A DNA stretch of 64,000 nt from Rotaria macrura (GCA_900239685.1 OENT01000039.1:1-64000), one strand, 5' to 3'; positions 37,501 through 49,269 are shown, counted from the first letter of the stretch. Numbers and translations: made by a program. The notes: generated by a model from the sequence alone, not told the origin.

Positions 37501-38619
37501 ACTTATTTTGGTTGCTTTTTAATGTATTTTTGCATGGATAAAATGATAAGAGGTCCGTGCACGAAATAAAAAACTAGAAAGAAACATACTTTTGAAATTT
37601 TTGATAAGAGAAAGATCTTTATGCGCCAAATAAATGTTGTTGTTGTTGTTCTTATCAGTACGGACTTCTTGTCATGCAAAAATGAAAATATATAAATACA
37701 AATATTACGAGGATTAGACGGCAAAAGTATTTAAATCGGTTGATCAATATTCGAAATGCTACGAGTATATGATCTTTTACTATTCAATTATTTTCAATTC
37801 TCAAGTATATGATGTCCATCGATCAATAAAAGTCGTACGAGAATCAAGCGATGTTCATATCCAACATTTATCACTAAATTTGAATGATCATAATGTAGGA
37901 TGTGTATAAATTTTTGACCTGATCGACAATCCGTTTGTGAATAGGCTTAGGTGACAACTTTGTGTGGCCTACTTTTGACACGTTAGCTTTCTATTTTAAG
38001 ATGTTGAAGTGATGTTTTGAATTTAGCACTACTGTTATTTTCTAATTCGGCCACAATAATAAACTAAAAACGATACGAACAGTTTGCTTTTTGTTGTCAT
38101 TTGCTTCTTTTTCCGAACACAATATTCGAGAACGAGTGGATTCAATGCTTACAACTTACTCGGAGAGGGTTACACATTTCAAGTAAGATCAAATGATGTA
38201 TGCAGTGCTTCTTTGCTACAGATATTCACCATCTATTTGTCAAGAACGAGTACTACAGACAGACGATGCATGCTGTCTGTCTATCATCGACTAATGACAA
38301 CATATAGATATATATTTATAAAAGATAGCCGAATCGAACAAAGTAGCATACGAACAATTATACTGCGATAAGAAAACTTCATCGATCTAGTTCAAGGAAG
38401 AAACAAATAAAGTTGAAAGAAAGAGCCTATCTAATAAAACGATAAGATAAAACGACATAACACAATACAATAATAAAACCTCGTTTATTTTTATTGCTAT
38501 TAGGAATAGTCTAGATCACAGTGAAACAATACAATTAAGCTTGATCATTAGGCTGAACTTTTAATGCATTTCCCATGCAATAAGAAGAAAATTATAATAA
38601 CGAAGTCCGTTCTTGAATT
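34508..38619. other. gene-poor interval
   Basis: No complete gene recognised. Open frames at 37116-37442 (+, 108 codons) and 36173-36391 (-) have no family resemblance. A short exon-like run at about 38108-38180 (+), reading ERVDSMLTTYSERVTHF up to a GTAAGA donor, may be a relic. Confidence 0.3.
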
Positions 38620-39142
38620 TTACTCGGCAATGTTTCTCACATTCATGACGATATCAAGAAAAACTTCACATTCCCACCAATACTCTAAGTCTGAGATATT
38701 ATATCTGAAGAAAATCTTTGTTTCAGATTTGAAACTGAAGACATATCTCAGCGTGTAGAGGTCATCATAGAAACTATGACAATTAATTTGAAGATATAAA
38801 TCATCATTATAATGTCTTTTACTTGGGTAAAAATTCACTGAAATGATCTTCATTCGATAAGAACAATTTGGCGATACACAAAATGTCTCAAGATTTCTAT
38901 CTTCTTGGAGTGAACCTTAACAGTGAATGTTATTTGGATGAGTTATCTTGGTGATTTCACGGATGGCGTTGAACTGTGGGATATTACAATCTAATTTAGA
39001 TATGTTTGAAAATCTGAGCTATGTTAAACCACATATAACCTTGGATTTTTTTTATGAAGATGAACCGTGAGCTGATTAAGGCATGGATTTTGTCAAGCAA
39101 TGAATATCTTTTGGAATTGTCGTCGAAGACAGCCATGTTCAT
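38620..39142 (-). pseudogene. decayed protein-coding gene of unrecognised family
   Basis: Minus strand from ATG at 39142: MNMAVFDDNSKRYSLLDKIH and onward reads well until an A8 run at 39046-39053. Dropping one base there keeps a coding-like frame to the stop at 38620, crossing in-frame stops TAG (near 39024) and TAA (38917-38919). Readable blocks after these are LRFSNISKLDCNIPQFNAIR, SLQEDRNLETFCVSPNCSYR and YLQINCHSFYDDLYTLRYVF. About 174 codons in total. The pattern suggests a recently dead gene or gene fragment. The Leu-rich spacing is faintly like leucine-rich-repeat F-box proteins, but I do not claim the family. The open last block (38620-38853 and upstream to 38916) could alternatively be a live terminal exon. 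Confidence 0.45.
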
Positions 39143-40369
39143 GTGATATCAATATAGAAAGAAAGACTAAGCAGTCTAACATAAATGAGAAATTGATTGG
39201 TTCAAACTCTGTCGGATAAGCTCTGTTTACAACACCATGTGTATACATGCGCAACTTGTCAATTGAATTTATCTATAGCAACAAAAGGTGAAAATATTAA
39301 GCTATTGTTTTCGTTGCGAATATTGAACATCTTTTCCCTTTGATCTGATGCGATAGTTTCATCAATGTGTAAATAACTTACAAAAAAGAAATTCCTTTTG
39401 TTTTCTTATTATCCTAGTAATCATCAACAGATGTTTTCTCGAAGATTAGCACTTTGATTACACGTTTGATGATAACATTCGCAAATAAAGAAATAGAAAA
39501 TTTTCAAGAAAGTTTAAAAATATTCGATCAGTTTTATTTTTTCCCAATATATCAAGCACAATAGAAGCACGAAAAATCGCATTATAAGAATGACAACTTG
39601 TTTAAGTGTTTCTTATATCATATTAAAAGCTTATCAAAATACATCTGGTATAAGTCATTTTAGATGTAGTTTCTATTAGTAATGCAAATATGTTTATGTA
39701 CATATGATGAAACATGATCAAGCTAATATAAACATCATGTATTTCACATTGAATAGAAAATAGTTTAACTTGTTTTGATAAACATTCTTTTTAAAATAAT
39801 GAAGTATTGATTAGAAAATAACAATGCTGTGGAATGAGACGAAATTTCCCAAAATGTTTCTATGAATTCTCTTTCATAAAGTATGATTGAAATCACACTC
39901 TATATCAGATAAATAAGATATGAATATTCTTTTATCATTTGATTTATCTTGGATTTCTACACTTGAATAATCATTGTGTTTTCTTTCTTCTTCTCACGAA
40001 TTTATTAGTTTTATTTAATATCGATTGCATGATTCGTATGCATAGAAATTCAGTACGAATGTGAGAAGTGGCATATCGTAAACGAGAAGCATCTGCCCTC
40101 CTATAATAACATGACAATCTCAATTGGCTTGCCGTGTTATTTCACACGTTACAACGTGCGTGTCTATACGTTTTCCTGTTGTGTGATCACCATTCTACTT
40201 CTTTTTTTCGCTCTTCCGCTCATTCTCTCATGATATCTGTTCAATCCAATATCTTTCTTTCCACATATGTCGCACCCAGGATATCAATGAACGTCTGTTC
40301 AATAAAAGAAAACAAACTATAGAATGACTGATCAATGACCTCGGTCATATTTCTTCTACCCTCTTTTAT

Positions 40370-40407
<38 letters not shown>

Positions 40408-40645
40408 GATCTAGTTCGTCGGTGCAGATCGGACGATTCATTTTACTAAATAGTTGTTTTCCTCTTTTTCTTCTTCTCCTTTTTTCTTTATTCAAACGAC
40501 GAAAAAGAAGCATATACATGTAAAAGTGTTCGTGGACGAAATCATTCATTTATTCCAAACATCACATAAACAAACATACATACCAAAGGCAGCATTTTCT
40601 TTTTTTTTACATCGATCTACTAGACAGTTATTTCAAATTTCAACC
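39143..40645. other. upstream region / 5' UTR of CPEB
   Basis: No gene. It ends in a pyrimidine-rich stretch from about 40350 that contains a CT microsatellite and probably belongs to the CPEB 5' UTR or promoter. Confidence 0.35.
40371..40402 (+). repeat. (CT)n microsatellite
   Basis: An almost uninterrupted run of about twelve CT units with a short CCCT interruption at its left end, about 250 bases upstream of the CPEB start. Confidence 0.8.
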
Positions 40646-43600
40646 ATGGATGTCAATTGTTGTCCACGAAACGATTTTTCATTTCCCATGAAAAACAATA
40701 CTAAAGAATTTGTTTCAACTTGGCCAACGGCGACAACAACATCAACAAATGGTAATGGACTCACTTCAAATATATCGAGTAAGTTTTTCAAGTGGAAAAA
40801 TTATTTTCATGAATCTATTTAAACACAAGAATAGTTTACTTATAGAAAAGTCTAGAATTTTCATTTTCATTTGATATTTACGACTTAGAAAGTATGTTTT
40901 TAAGCATGTCACATGATTTCATAGAAAGAATGGACTATTCAAACAAATATCATTTAAGAGGATTAAAGTTAAGCAGCAGCGGAACGTCTAAAAAGTTTGT
41001 TGCACTAACCACAATAATGTTCTAACTGATAAAGCATGTTTGAATGAATTCTATTCTCTTTTAATATTCTGCTAGCACACAGATACTACATATTGCTATA
41101 GACATAAAACCATGATAATAGAAGAACTGATTATAAAATTTCCACTCAAAACTTTATCCTAACTAGAGTAGACTATTTGATATTGTGTTATTGTGAGTTT
41201 CTCGAAGTACAAATCTTCTTTTTATGCCACTCATTTAAATCAACAAGTTCGATACTCTCTTACTAGAACAAAATACAATGCAACAATTATTTTTGTTCAA
41301 CTACATTTTTAAACAAAAATCTAACTCTAAATTTGAAAACTCATTTTCTGTTATAACATCATTCATTTCAAAGATATATTAGTTTACTAAATAAGAATAG
41401 ACTTACAGTAGTATAAACATTTCTTTGTTCACTCAGCTCATAGTTCATCGCATTAAACATTTCATAGAATATCATATAAGTATCTATCATTACATTCACT
41501 CGTTAACTCCATGTAATCTAACTATAGTATAATTGTTTATTTTTCAATGTATCCTAGGTGAAAGTATCTTTGACCAAGAACAGAAACCTTTTCAAGATTA
41601 TATTCTACGTAATACATCGAATATAATGTCGTTTGAACAATCATGCGTATTACCATTTCAACAACTTGTTTTAAATGATCTTAATCCTCGACATAGTTCA
41701 ACAATGCTTCCATTTTCATTTAATAATGAAGCATTACCATTTGGTTCAAGTCATCAGTCGATTGTCAATGATGAAAATGCTCGACCACCATGGTTGCTCT
41801 CAATAGCACCAGCATCGCAACAACAACATCAACAACAATCACAATCCATAAGTAGAATACAAGATGATACAACAGAAAATATTCGTCATTGGATAGGTGA
41901 TTTTGCTATCGAGCCAACTCATGATATAAATAGTATTCAACAAATTCCATTACTTTCACAAAAAGTATTCATTGGCGGTGTACCACGGTTTGCAACTGAA
42001 ACAGATATTCATGCCAATTTTGATCGTTTTGGCGTATTTGAAATTCAATGGCCTAAATTGCATGGCTTGCATAAAGAACAACATCGTGAAAATGGATTTT
42101 TTCATATTGTATTTCATAATGCCAAATCTGTATGTGCATTATTAGATAGTTGTTCGCGTCAAACAAATAATAATGCATGCGCAGATTATTTTATTCATTT
42201 TGAAACTGCAACTGGTTCAAGAAAAACTGTTGAAATCATACCATGGAATATTGGAGATAATAATTATGCACTAAGGTACGCAATGGAATAACCATCATTG
42301 TCTATGAAGATATGCATGTATTTTGTATTTAGACCACCGCAACAACTCGATTCAAAAAAAACAATATTTGTTGGTAATCTTCATGGTACGATGACAGCAA
42401 AATATTTATGGCGTTTAATGGAAGATTTATTTGGTGGAGCTGTCTATGCTGGAGTTGATATTGATAAATATAAATATCCGTAGGTTCCAAAACAGATACG
42501 AATGATAGTTTTTGTAAAAATAACTGATTTCATTTAGCATTGGCAGTGGCCGAGTTACATTCGATAATAGTTCGAGTTTTCTTCATGCGGTATCAACAGC
42601 TTTTGGTAAGTTCATCAATACTAGTATTGATAACATGATTATGTTTTTAAAAGAAAAACTTTTCGTGAATATATGAATGAAATTCAAAGGGGAAAAGGCG
42701 AGACTCCAGCCTACTCCCTGTACTCCTAGGCAGTACGATAACTATGCTTCAATAAGTTTTACCTATTTCAAGCCTACTATCCACCTGTGTTACAGTATAT
42801 TAGTGGGATTCTAGCCAGCGCAAGTCTATCTCTCCGTAAAGCCAAAATACTTCGTAGCATTTCATTGACTTCCAATTCTGGAGTACCATGGAGTATTTTG
42901 GCTTTATTGTGGAGTAGACTTGCGCTGGCTGGACTCCCACTAATATACTGTAACACAGGTGGATAGTAGGCTTAAAATAGGTAAAACTTGTTGAAGCATA
43001 GTTATCGTACAGCATGGGAGTACGCTGGAGTCTCGCCTAGTGGTGCCACTTTAACTTTAACACTTTACTTTAAGTGTTTTAAAGTTAAAGTGCCACCTCT
43101 ACTCTCGCCCTTTTCCCCCTTAATGAAATTAAAGTATCGAGTTTACCCCTGGAAGCATAATCGAATTTCGATTAGGACAATTTCTATTAACTAGGTACGA
43201 ACTCTAAACAGTTCATAGTGTAAGATCTACTATGATAAATTTATCAAAAACGTTGTTTCACTTAACTAAGTCGTATGATACTAGGTAGAAACATCTCAGT
43301 TCGTTCTAATCTTTCACTGGAACTATGTCCATTTTCAGGAGATATTAGGACTAATTAAGTTCATCGAATACACTACGAGAGCAAGATAAAATACATGCTA
43401 TATCGAAAGAATTTTTGTTTTTGAAAACTCATTTTTCAGTCTAGTAGCAGTTTTTAGAATAAATATCTCAATGATTGTCGAGTCCTATCTATTTTACTAG
43501 AGTGAAACAATCAGAAAAAATACTACTTTTATGTTTAGCTTGCTTTTGTCAAATGGACTACTTGACAGATAATTAAAAAACATATCAGTTTTTATGCTTC

Positions 43601-44479
43601 ATTTGAGGAAACAATTCAATTAGCGAACCTTTCTAAATATGGAATTCTATTCCGATCGGAACTACACATCCCATAGTTCATAATGAGTGACTTACACCTT
43701 AACTATTTCTGGATGAGGTAATTTACTGATATTCAAAATTTTGTGTAGAAAAACTCAGTATCAAACTTTTAAATTGCATCTCTCATGAAACAAGCATAAC
43801 GACATTCAGTTTTGTCGATGAAAGCTATGGAAAAAAAAAGATGCTTCTAGTATTCAACTAACGTAGTAGGGTTGATACCATCTAAAGACACTCCAATATG
43901 ACACAAAGTATTTCTCAATGCTAACTTTCGAAATGTGTTTTTTTGGAAGAACATGTCGAATGTTATTCTTGAGAAAAAAACTAAAAAAACCACCGCTACA
44001 GTTATACACTATTAGTCTGAATTCATTGCAGTCTTGATCACTGATAGGAAAACTTTGTGATTCAAAGTGATTTGGTACAAAAAAAATTTGTCCCGTCAAT
44101 TGAAGAAAGACTTGTATTTTATAGTGAAAAGATCCAGAATTTTTAGTCTCGACTATAGGCAGTATCATGTAATTGTTGTAATTGTATGCTTGGTGTTTTA
44201 GTGGATGTTCGTACACCTCGTTTTCTTAAACGTCTTCAAATCGAACCACATTTGCAATATCGATTTTGTTCTTTGTGTAAATTGGCTGCTGGTGATTTAT
44301 TTTGTCGAAATTTCGCTTGTTTCGATTATTTTTGTCAACGATGTTGGCAGAAAATTCATGTTGGTAGTATGTCATCACATAAGGCAGTGACACGTCATTC
44401 AAAATCGTCACAGCCAGTCTTTCATCCATCACTACAAGCACAAACAGTTGGTAGTGTTATAGGTACAAATGGATTTTAA
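40646..44479 (+). CDS. CPEB1: CPEB1-like cytoplasmic polyadenylation element-binding protein
   Basis: Five exons: 40646-40778, 41558-42275, 42333-42479, 42538-42605, 44202-44479; phases agree, 447 aa. The N-terminus is short, with a small Q-rich stretch (residues ~131-140). RRM1 starts near residue 180 ([20 protein letters not shown]). RRM2 starts near 292 ([47 protein letters not shown]). A ZZ-type zinc domain from ~376 ([23 protein letters not shown], two late His) ends the protein. The RRM2 wording is that of CPEB1 rather than CPEB2-4. CPEB binds UUUUAU elements in 3' UTRs and switches mRNAs between silencing and cytoplasmic polyadenylation in germ cells and neurons. No clear LDxR Aurora/CaMKII site was seen. 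Intron 1 is 779 b; intron 4 is 1596 b and contains an inserted element. Confidence 0.92.
42685..43121. mobile_element. 437-bp inverted-repeat MITE with 9-bp target-site duplication, in CPEB intron 4
   Basis: The element is flanked by identical 9-mers AATGAAATT (42676-42684 and 43122-43130). Its ends are inverted repeats: CAAAGGGGAAAAGGCGAGA at the left matches the reverse complement of the right end. Inside, arms of about 150 bases (left ~42697-42850, right ~42885-43040) are reverse complements, sharing AACTATGCTTCAA, CCTACTATCCACCTGTGTTA and CAGCGCAAGTCTA. A second nested hairpin lies at ~43041-43092 (TTAACTTTAACACTT and its complement). There is no coding capacity. A 9-bp duplication is typical of Mutator-like transposons, so this is probably a non-autonomous derivative. 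Confidence 0.8.
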
Positions 44480-44524
44480 CTCAATAAATCAAGATATACA
44501 TATATATATATATTTCTTCATATA

Positions 44525-44532
44525 TGTATATA
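44525..44532 (+). promoter_or_regulatory. Pumilio response element in CPEB 3' UTR, site 1
   Basis: TGTATATA, a full match to UGUANAUA, 46 bases after the CPEB stop codon. It sits between TA and TG microsatellites, so chance occurrence is more likely than average. Confidence 0.45.
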
Positions 44533-45677
44533 AACATACATCTGTGTGTGTGTGTGTTTGAATTTATGTTTCATTTCGATTTTCAATTTCTAGTCGTCGT
44601 CGTACATGTAGATGAATGGCTTTGTGTATGTGTGTGTTGTGTTACCTTTTATTTTTTTACCCAATTTTTTCTCACATCTCGGGTATGTGATGTTGTCAAG
44701 ATCGTTGATAATATTGATTTATGATTGTTCGGTGTATACGTATTTACGTTAATTCTAATTCTTTTCTCGTTCTTTTTATTAGATAATTTGTCAAGCGTCT
44801 ATTAATCTGTGTCTTAGTTATTTTTCTTTTCTTTTTGTTTATCTTTAATAAGTCATTTAAAAAGAAAAAATTCAACGATCAGCTAATATTCTTTTCTTAC
44901 ATGACTTTTTAATTCAAATATTTCTTTTGTTGGTATTCTTTTTTTTTGTTAAACTTTCTGTCTGTGTTCGAAATGATCTGATTACTATGGTTTATTATTT
45001 TTTTGCTGTTGTTATTGTTATCATCTTCTTTTCTCTCTATGTTTGTCATTTAACAATTGAAAATAATAGAAAAAATAATTAATGACAAACTAAATTTATT
45101 TTTATTTACTTTTGTTCAAGCTTGCTCAAGACTTTTATTTAGGGTATTTTTCTACTTGATAATGTTAGAAACAGTTGACTACTGTACACAGTTCAAGATA
45201 TCTTCTTGTGATCATACATACATATACTCATAGATGCATCACCAAGTAGCTTCAGTAATATTACTTATGACTTTAGACTGGCAGATTTATAGTCAACAAT
45301 TGTGGAAGCTGTTCGATTAACTAATAATAAAGAAACTAATCTATGATTGAATTTTTGTGCAGTTATGTTTGAGAGTAATGATGGATACGTGCGGATATCA
45401 AGGACGGAAATGAAATATGTTCACTGATCAATCATTCCATTTATAAACATACAATTGTAAGAATGAAAAACTGGCTACTGTATGATAAGGCAGTTAATTG
45501 TATGCGAAGGCATGTCATTATAATGGGAATAGAAATAAGAAATTGAGATTTTGATTTTCAGTCAAGTTCAATTATATACAATGTGAAACTTTGTGGCAAA
45601 ATTAATTGAATATGTGCCAAATCGAATAATCGACTAGAACAATGACGATGCTTATATCATTATAGAAAAAGCATTCA

Positions 45678-45685
45678 TGTACATA
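45678..45685 (+). promoter_or_regulatory. Pumilio response element in CPEB 3' UTR, site 2
   Basis: TGTACATA, a full UGUANAUA match, just 6 bases before the AATAAA at 45691. Pumilio sites close to the poly(A) signal are common in regulated maternal mRNAs. Confidence 0.45.
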
Positions 45686-45690
45686 GTAAT

Positions 45691-45696
45691 AATAAA
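45691..45696 (+). terminator. poly(A) signal of CPEB
   Basis: AATAAA about 1.2 kb after the CPEB stop. It is a plausible end for the T-rich 3' UTR. Confidence 0.4.
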
Positions 45697-46092
45697 ATTG
45701 TAAACATCGATATTGCATTCGATTCCAGTACCATTGTCAACAAGAAATAGAATACTTAACGGAATTCATCAAATTTTCTAAGCAGAAAAATGCCAATTGA
45801 TTCTTGAATCAACGAATCCATTTGATTCTTTATGAAATTTGAAATAGTCTCTTCGTTGTTGGTAGCTGTTTATGGAAAAAAAGACTGCTTAATTATTATG
45901 AAAGTATCTGCCTAATGTGGACTAGTTTCGGTTTGAATTACAGTCATATAAAACAATAAAGTCCATTCTGGTTGGGTCCCACAGTAAAACATCATGTCTA
46001 TGTCGAATACGAGCGCGTATGTTCAAGTGTTTCATTGATCCATATTTAATATAGTAGACTTAAGTGTCTAGTCGTTGCTGAACATATCAAAT
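45697..46092. other. convergent spacer between CPEB and PUSL1 genes
   Basis: About 400 bases between two converging 3' ends, without recognisable features. Confidence 0.3.
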
Positions 46093-46098
46093 TTTATT
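46093..46098 (-). terminator. poly(A) signal of the PUSL1-like gene
   Basis: TTTATT on plus (AATAAA on minus), 38 bases past the stop at 46136. Confidence 0.45.
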
Positions 46099-46135
46099 AA
46101 CTTTTAGAAGTTCATTTCCTAAAAAAGTTCATTCA

Positions 46136-47265
46136 TTACAATGCAGCTATCACTTTACTGTCAATATCTTCATCATCGTCATCTTCATCTTGTATAGCCA
46201 TTGCAATTCCATCGAGATCGTCGGCTGCTGAATTATCACCTCTGAATATTGGTGGATTCAGAAAATCTGATTCATTATATTTAACTTCATATAAAAATAA
46301 ACCTTGTGGCTTAAGTGTAATGGGTAACGAACTGTCATAATAATCAGGTGGACAAGAGAAACGATCTAGAACGTCTTGAGTCGTCATTTGTCCTTTGGCA
46401 ATATGCACTAATGTACCGGTAATACGCCGAATTAATTTATAGAGAAATGCTTCAGCTTCAAAAACAAGATTAAAAATACGCATTTGAGAATGAATTGGTG
46501 ACGATTCCATTAATGGTACAATATGTTCACCTTCGCTAAAACTAAGACGCATTGTTTTTACAGGACAACGTCGTTCAATTACCATATTTTCACGACCTTG
46601 ACTATTTGTAAATGCAGCAAAATTATGTTGACCCTGTTTGAAAGAGAAAACAAATAATTAGACCGACGATCATTAAATTACTATCAATTTACTTGAAAAA
46701 CTTCGATTCCTTTTCGAAATGCATCCAAATCATAGGGTGGCTCAATGTAAGTTATAAAATCTTTTTCGAATAGATTATTTGTAGCCGGTGTCATATCACG
46801 TAAACGATAGCGTTGTTTTTTTCTTAAAAATGGAATATCAGTATTGATATTTGTAAATTCATGCTGATTGAGAAAGCCTAATCGATAAACATATTTACGA
46901 CCGAGACAATGACGACGAAAATGAAACTGAGGTGATACAGAATGTATACGTAAAATACGTATTGGTTCTTTTTTTTCTGCTAAGTAAGCATTTAATGGTT
47001 GAACAAGTGTTGTAATATCAACAGGTGTGATCCAATCAAATGTTCCTGTGTTATGTAGTGCATGAACACCACGATCAGTACGAGATGAAACACCAAAACG
47101 AAGTGGATGTTTTGTAGGTTGAAAATTATAAAGTGCACGTTCAATAACACTTTGTACACTATCAATTTTAGCACTTGGGTTCATTTGGACACCAGCATAT
47201 GCATGACCAGCATAAGAAAAATGCATCATAAAACGCGGTAATTTGACATTACAAGAGTACACCAT
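46136..47265 (-). CDS. PUSL1: TruA-type tRNA pseudouridine synthase (PUSL1-like)
   Basis: Two exons, 47265-46693 and 46633-46136, joined in phase 0 across a 59-base intron; 356 aa. The motif VSSRTDRGVHAL (D64) is the signature of TruA/PUS1 family enzymes, with the Asp as catalytic nucleophile. FSYAGHAYAGVQ, FHFRRHCLGRKYVYRL, GQHNFAAFTNSQG and AEAFLYKLIRRITGTLVHIA follow the family order. The enzyme converts uridine to pseudouridine in the anticodon arm region of tRNAs. Wording and length are nearest PUSL1 (a mitochondrial member in vertebrates), although no clear transit peptide is visible. The C-terminus adds an acidic tail (DEDDDDEDID). Its neighbour upstream, on the same strand, is POP4, another tRNA-processing factor; adjacency may be chance. 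Confidence 0.9.
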
Positions 47266-48444
47266 CTAGAAAAGTTGTGTATATTAATTTTTATCACAAA
47301 CATACTATTGAAAAATAATACTTGAATTTGTCACACACTTTTAATTCAAAAATCTCCTGTCGTCTAAATAGGTTCATCTATTTTTACATCTAGAAACTAG
47401 TCCAATTAGGATTACTCCATCGTTGAGCTTGTCTTAATTTTCTACGAAATTCGTTTCTAATTCAAATATGTATGATGTATAATTATTCAAACACAAAAGA
47501 AATTTTCCGTAAAAAAATAGACAGTCATTATCGGAATCATTTAAAAAAGTCAATTTTGACTAATACGTCTATAATCTTGAACAAACCAATGATTTTGAAA
47601 AATCATTGTCATACATAAAGTTGTTATTAACAAGAAAACAAGTTCAGTCGAGTTCAATTTCTCTGTTTTTGTTCAAAACTAAGCCTTTAGCACACATCAT
47701 TGTAACTTTTGAATTGTTTATATAGAAAGTAACAGATTTCATCATAGAAACAATTCAAGACTTTTAAAATAGACTAGTCATGATAAAATCTATTCATCTG
47801 CAAGATTTTTAGTCGGCAATCACATTTTCCTACTGTGGCTGAAGATGGCTACGACATTCATTTGAATAGTATCGAAACGAATGTCACCCATTGACTAGAG
47901 CAAGCGATAAGGACACGAATTGCTTTTTCATGGTACTCAAAGTTTGTTTTCGTAAGTATTCGCACAATCGAAAAAGTGTATTAGGGAAAGGACACCATGT
48001 AGGAAAGATTACTAGATAGTTTATTAGAATTATTACTAATAGAAAAGCTATGTTATAGATCTTCGAGAACATTTTTAACTCTATGAACAGTTTGTTCAGG
48101 TCTCATTTTCGTAGTTTTCTGATTGTGATGAAGGTTTAAACAAATCAAAAAGCCGATATAGTGCATATGAACAGTAAAATATAGGCCTTCGAACAGATAC
48201 TAGTCCACATCATACACGAAGACATATGCACTTTCATTCTATATAGCTTAAAGAAGATAATATATTTGCAAATTCTAACGTATGAAAAGTTATGAATGTG
48301 GTTAAATGAAGAGATCTTTTTCAAGAATCGTGTTCTCTATCACAATAATTACTGTTTAAATTTATTTCAAGCATGTAACGACTGCAAAATAAACATGAAA
48401 AGTTTTATGTAATTCAAATCATACACATTGTTATCGTCTATTTG
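47266..48444. other. intergenic, upstream of the PUSL1-like gene
   Basis: About 1.2 kb of AT-rich DNA. A hydrophobic open frame at 47884-48072 (-) has no family resemblance and is not supported. Confidence 0.3.
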
Positions 48445-48450
48445 TTTATT
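48445..48450 (-). terminator. poly(A) signal of POP4
   Basis: TTTATT on plus (AATAAA on minus), about 36 bases past the stop at 48486. Confidence 0.45.
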
Positions 48451-48485
48451 TTCATTTTGAAAAAATGAAAAAAAGTATAAAAAAT

Positions 48486-49211
48486 TCAACAGAATTCATG
48501 CATATATTCAATGCTGGTTGATCTTTTTTGACCACGTTGTTCGGGTCGCACATTAATAGCTGCACCCGATACAAATACTGTCTGTTGTTTATCATTAACA
48601 ATAATATCGATTGAGAAAAGGCAATCTTTCTTAAGAATAGAACATCGACGATTTTTGTTTTGTTCAATGATAACAAGCATACTTTTCGTTTCTTGAATAA
48701 TAATGCCTTCTTTACCAACTAATGATTGATTCTTAGCTTTAACAACACGTATTATGCATCCATGATAATCAGCACTGAGAATACGTTGTAGGATAGTGTC
48801 ATTATTTGTTGCATCTTTTAATAGTTCTGTAACATATTGCTTCCATAGATCATTCATAAATATGTAATTTTTATAAGCGACTTGCAGTTCTTCTTTACGT
48901 ACTTGTCGAGCATCATGACGAACTTTTTTTATGGTTTTTGTTAAGATTTTATTTCTTTGGCGTGATAGATGTTTTCGTTTTTGTCGAGAGAATTGATGAA
49001 TATTTTTTGAATTTGTACCAATGATTTGTTGTTGATGTCGAAGAGATTCAATCAATGATGATTGTTTTATAGTATCTGACTGTACAAGAGTTTGAACAAG
49101 TGATGATATAAAATCATTTCGATCTGTTGTTGAACGAGGAATACTCAACAGCGATTCAACAAGTTTAGGTGCAGAAGAATAGATCGTAGCATGTTGATGA
49201 TGAATATTCAT
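48486..49211 (-). CDS. POP4: RNase P/MRP protein subunit p29 (POP4)
   Basis: A single exon of 241 aa. The C-terminal ~100 residues have the Sm-like barrel of the Rpp29/Pop4 family: LSADYHGCIIRVVKAKN, SLVGKEGIIIQETKS, MLVIIEQNKNRRCSILKKDC and a final basic strand (RPEQRGQKRS). Before it lies a Lys/Arg-rich segment (FSRQKRKHLSRQRNK) and the helix LWKQYVTELL seen in animal POP4. The protein is a core subunit of nuclear RNase P, which trims tRNA 5' leaders, and of RNase MRP, which acts on pre-rRNA. Length is close to the ~220 aa of human POP4. The start at MNIHHQH is the first in-frame ATG. Confidence 0.9.
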   Translation of the reverse strand: MNIHHQHATIYSSAPKLVESLLSIPRSTTDRNDFISSLVQTLVQSDTIKQSSLIESLRHQQQIIGTNSKNIHQFSRQKRKHLSRQRNKILTKTIKKVRHDARQVRKEELQVAYKNYIFMNDLWKQYVTELLKDATNNDTILQRILSADYHGCIIRVVKAKNQSLVGKEGIIIQETKSMLVIIEQNKNRRCSILKKDCLFSIDIIVNDKQQTVFVSGAAINVRPEQRGQKRSTSIEYMHEFC

Positions 49212-49263
49212 ATTTATCTACAGTTTGATTTTCAAATAATTATAAGAAATAAATTGAATTAAC

Positions 49264-49269
49264 TTTATT
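49264..49269 (-). terminator. candidate poly(A) signal of WASHC3
   Basis: TTTATT on plus (AATAAA on minus), about 155 bases past the WASHC3 stop. Confidence 0.3.

Larger units (their letters stand above)
44480..45690 (+). other. probable CPEB 3' UTR
   Basis: T-rich sequence from the CPEB stop to AATAAA at 45691. It holds (TA)n at about 44496-44512, (TG)n at 44543-44556, two Pumilio sites (44525, 45678) and UUUUAU elements at 44647-44652 and 45133-45138 that CPEB itself could bind. No open frame of note. Confidence 0.5.
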
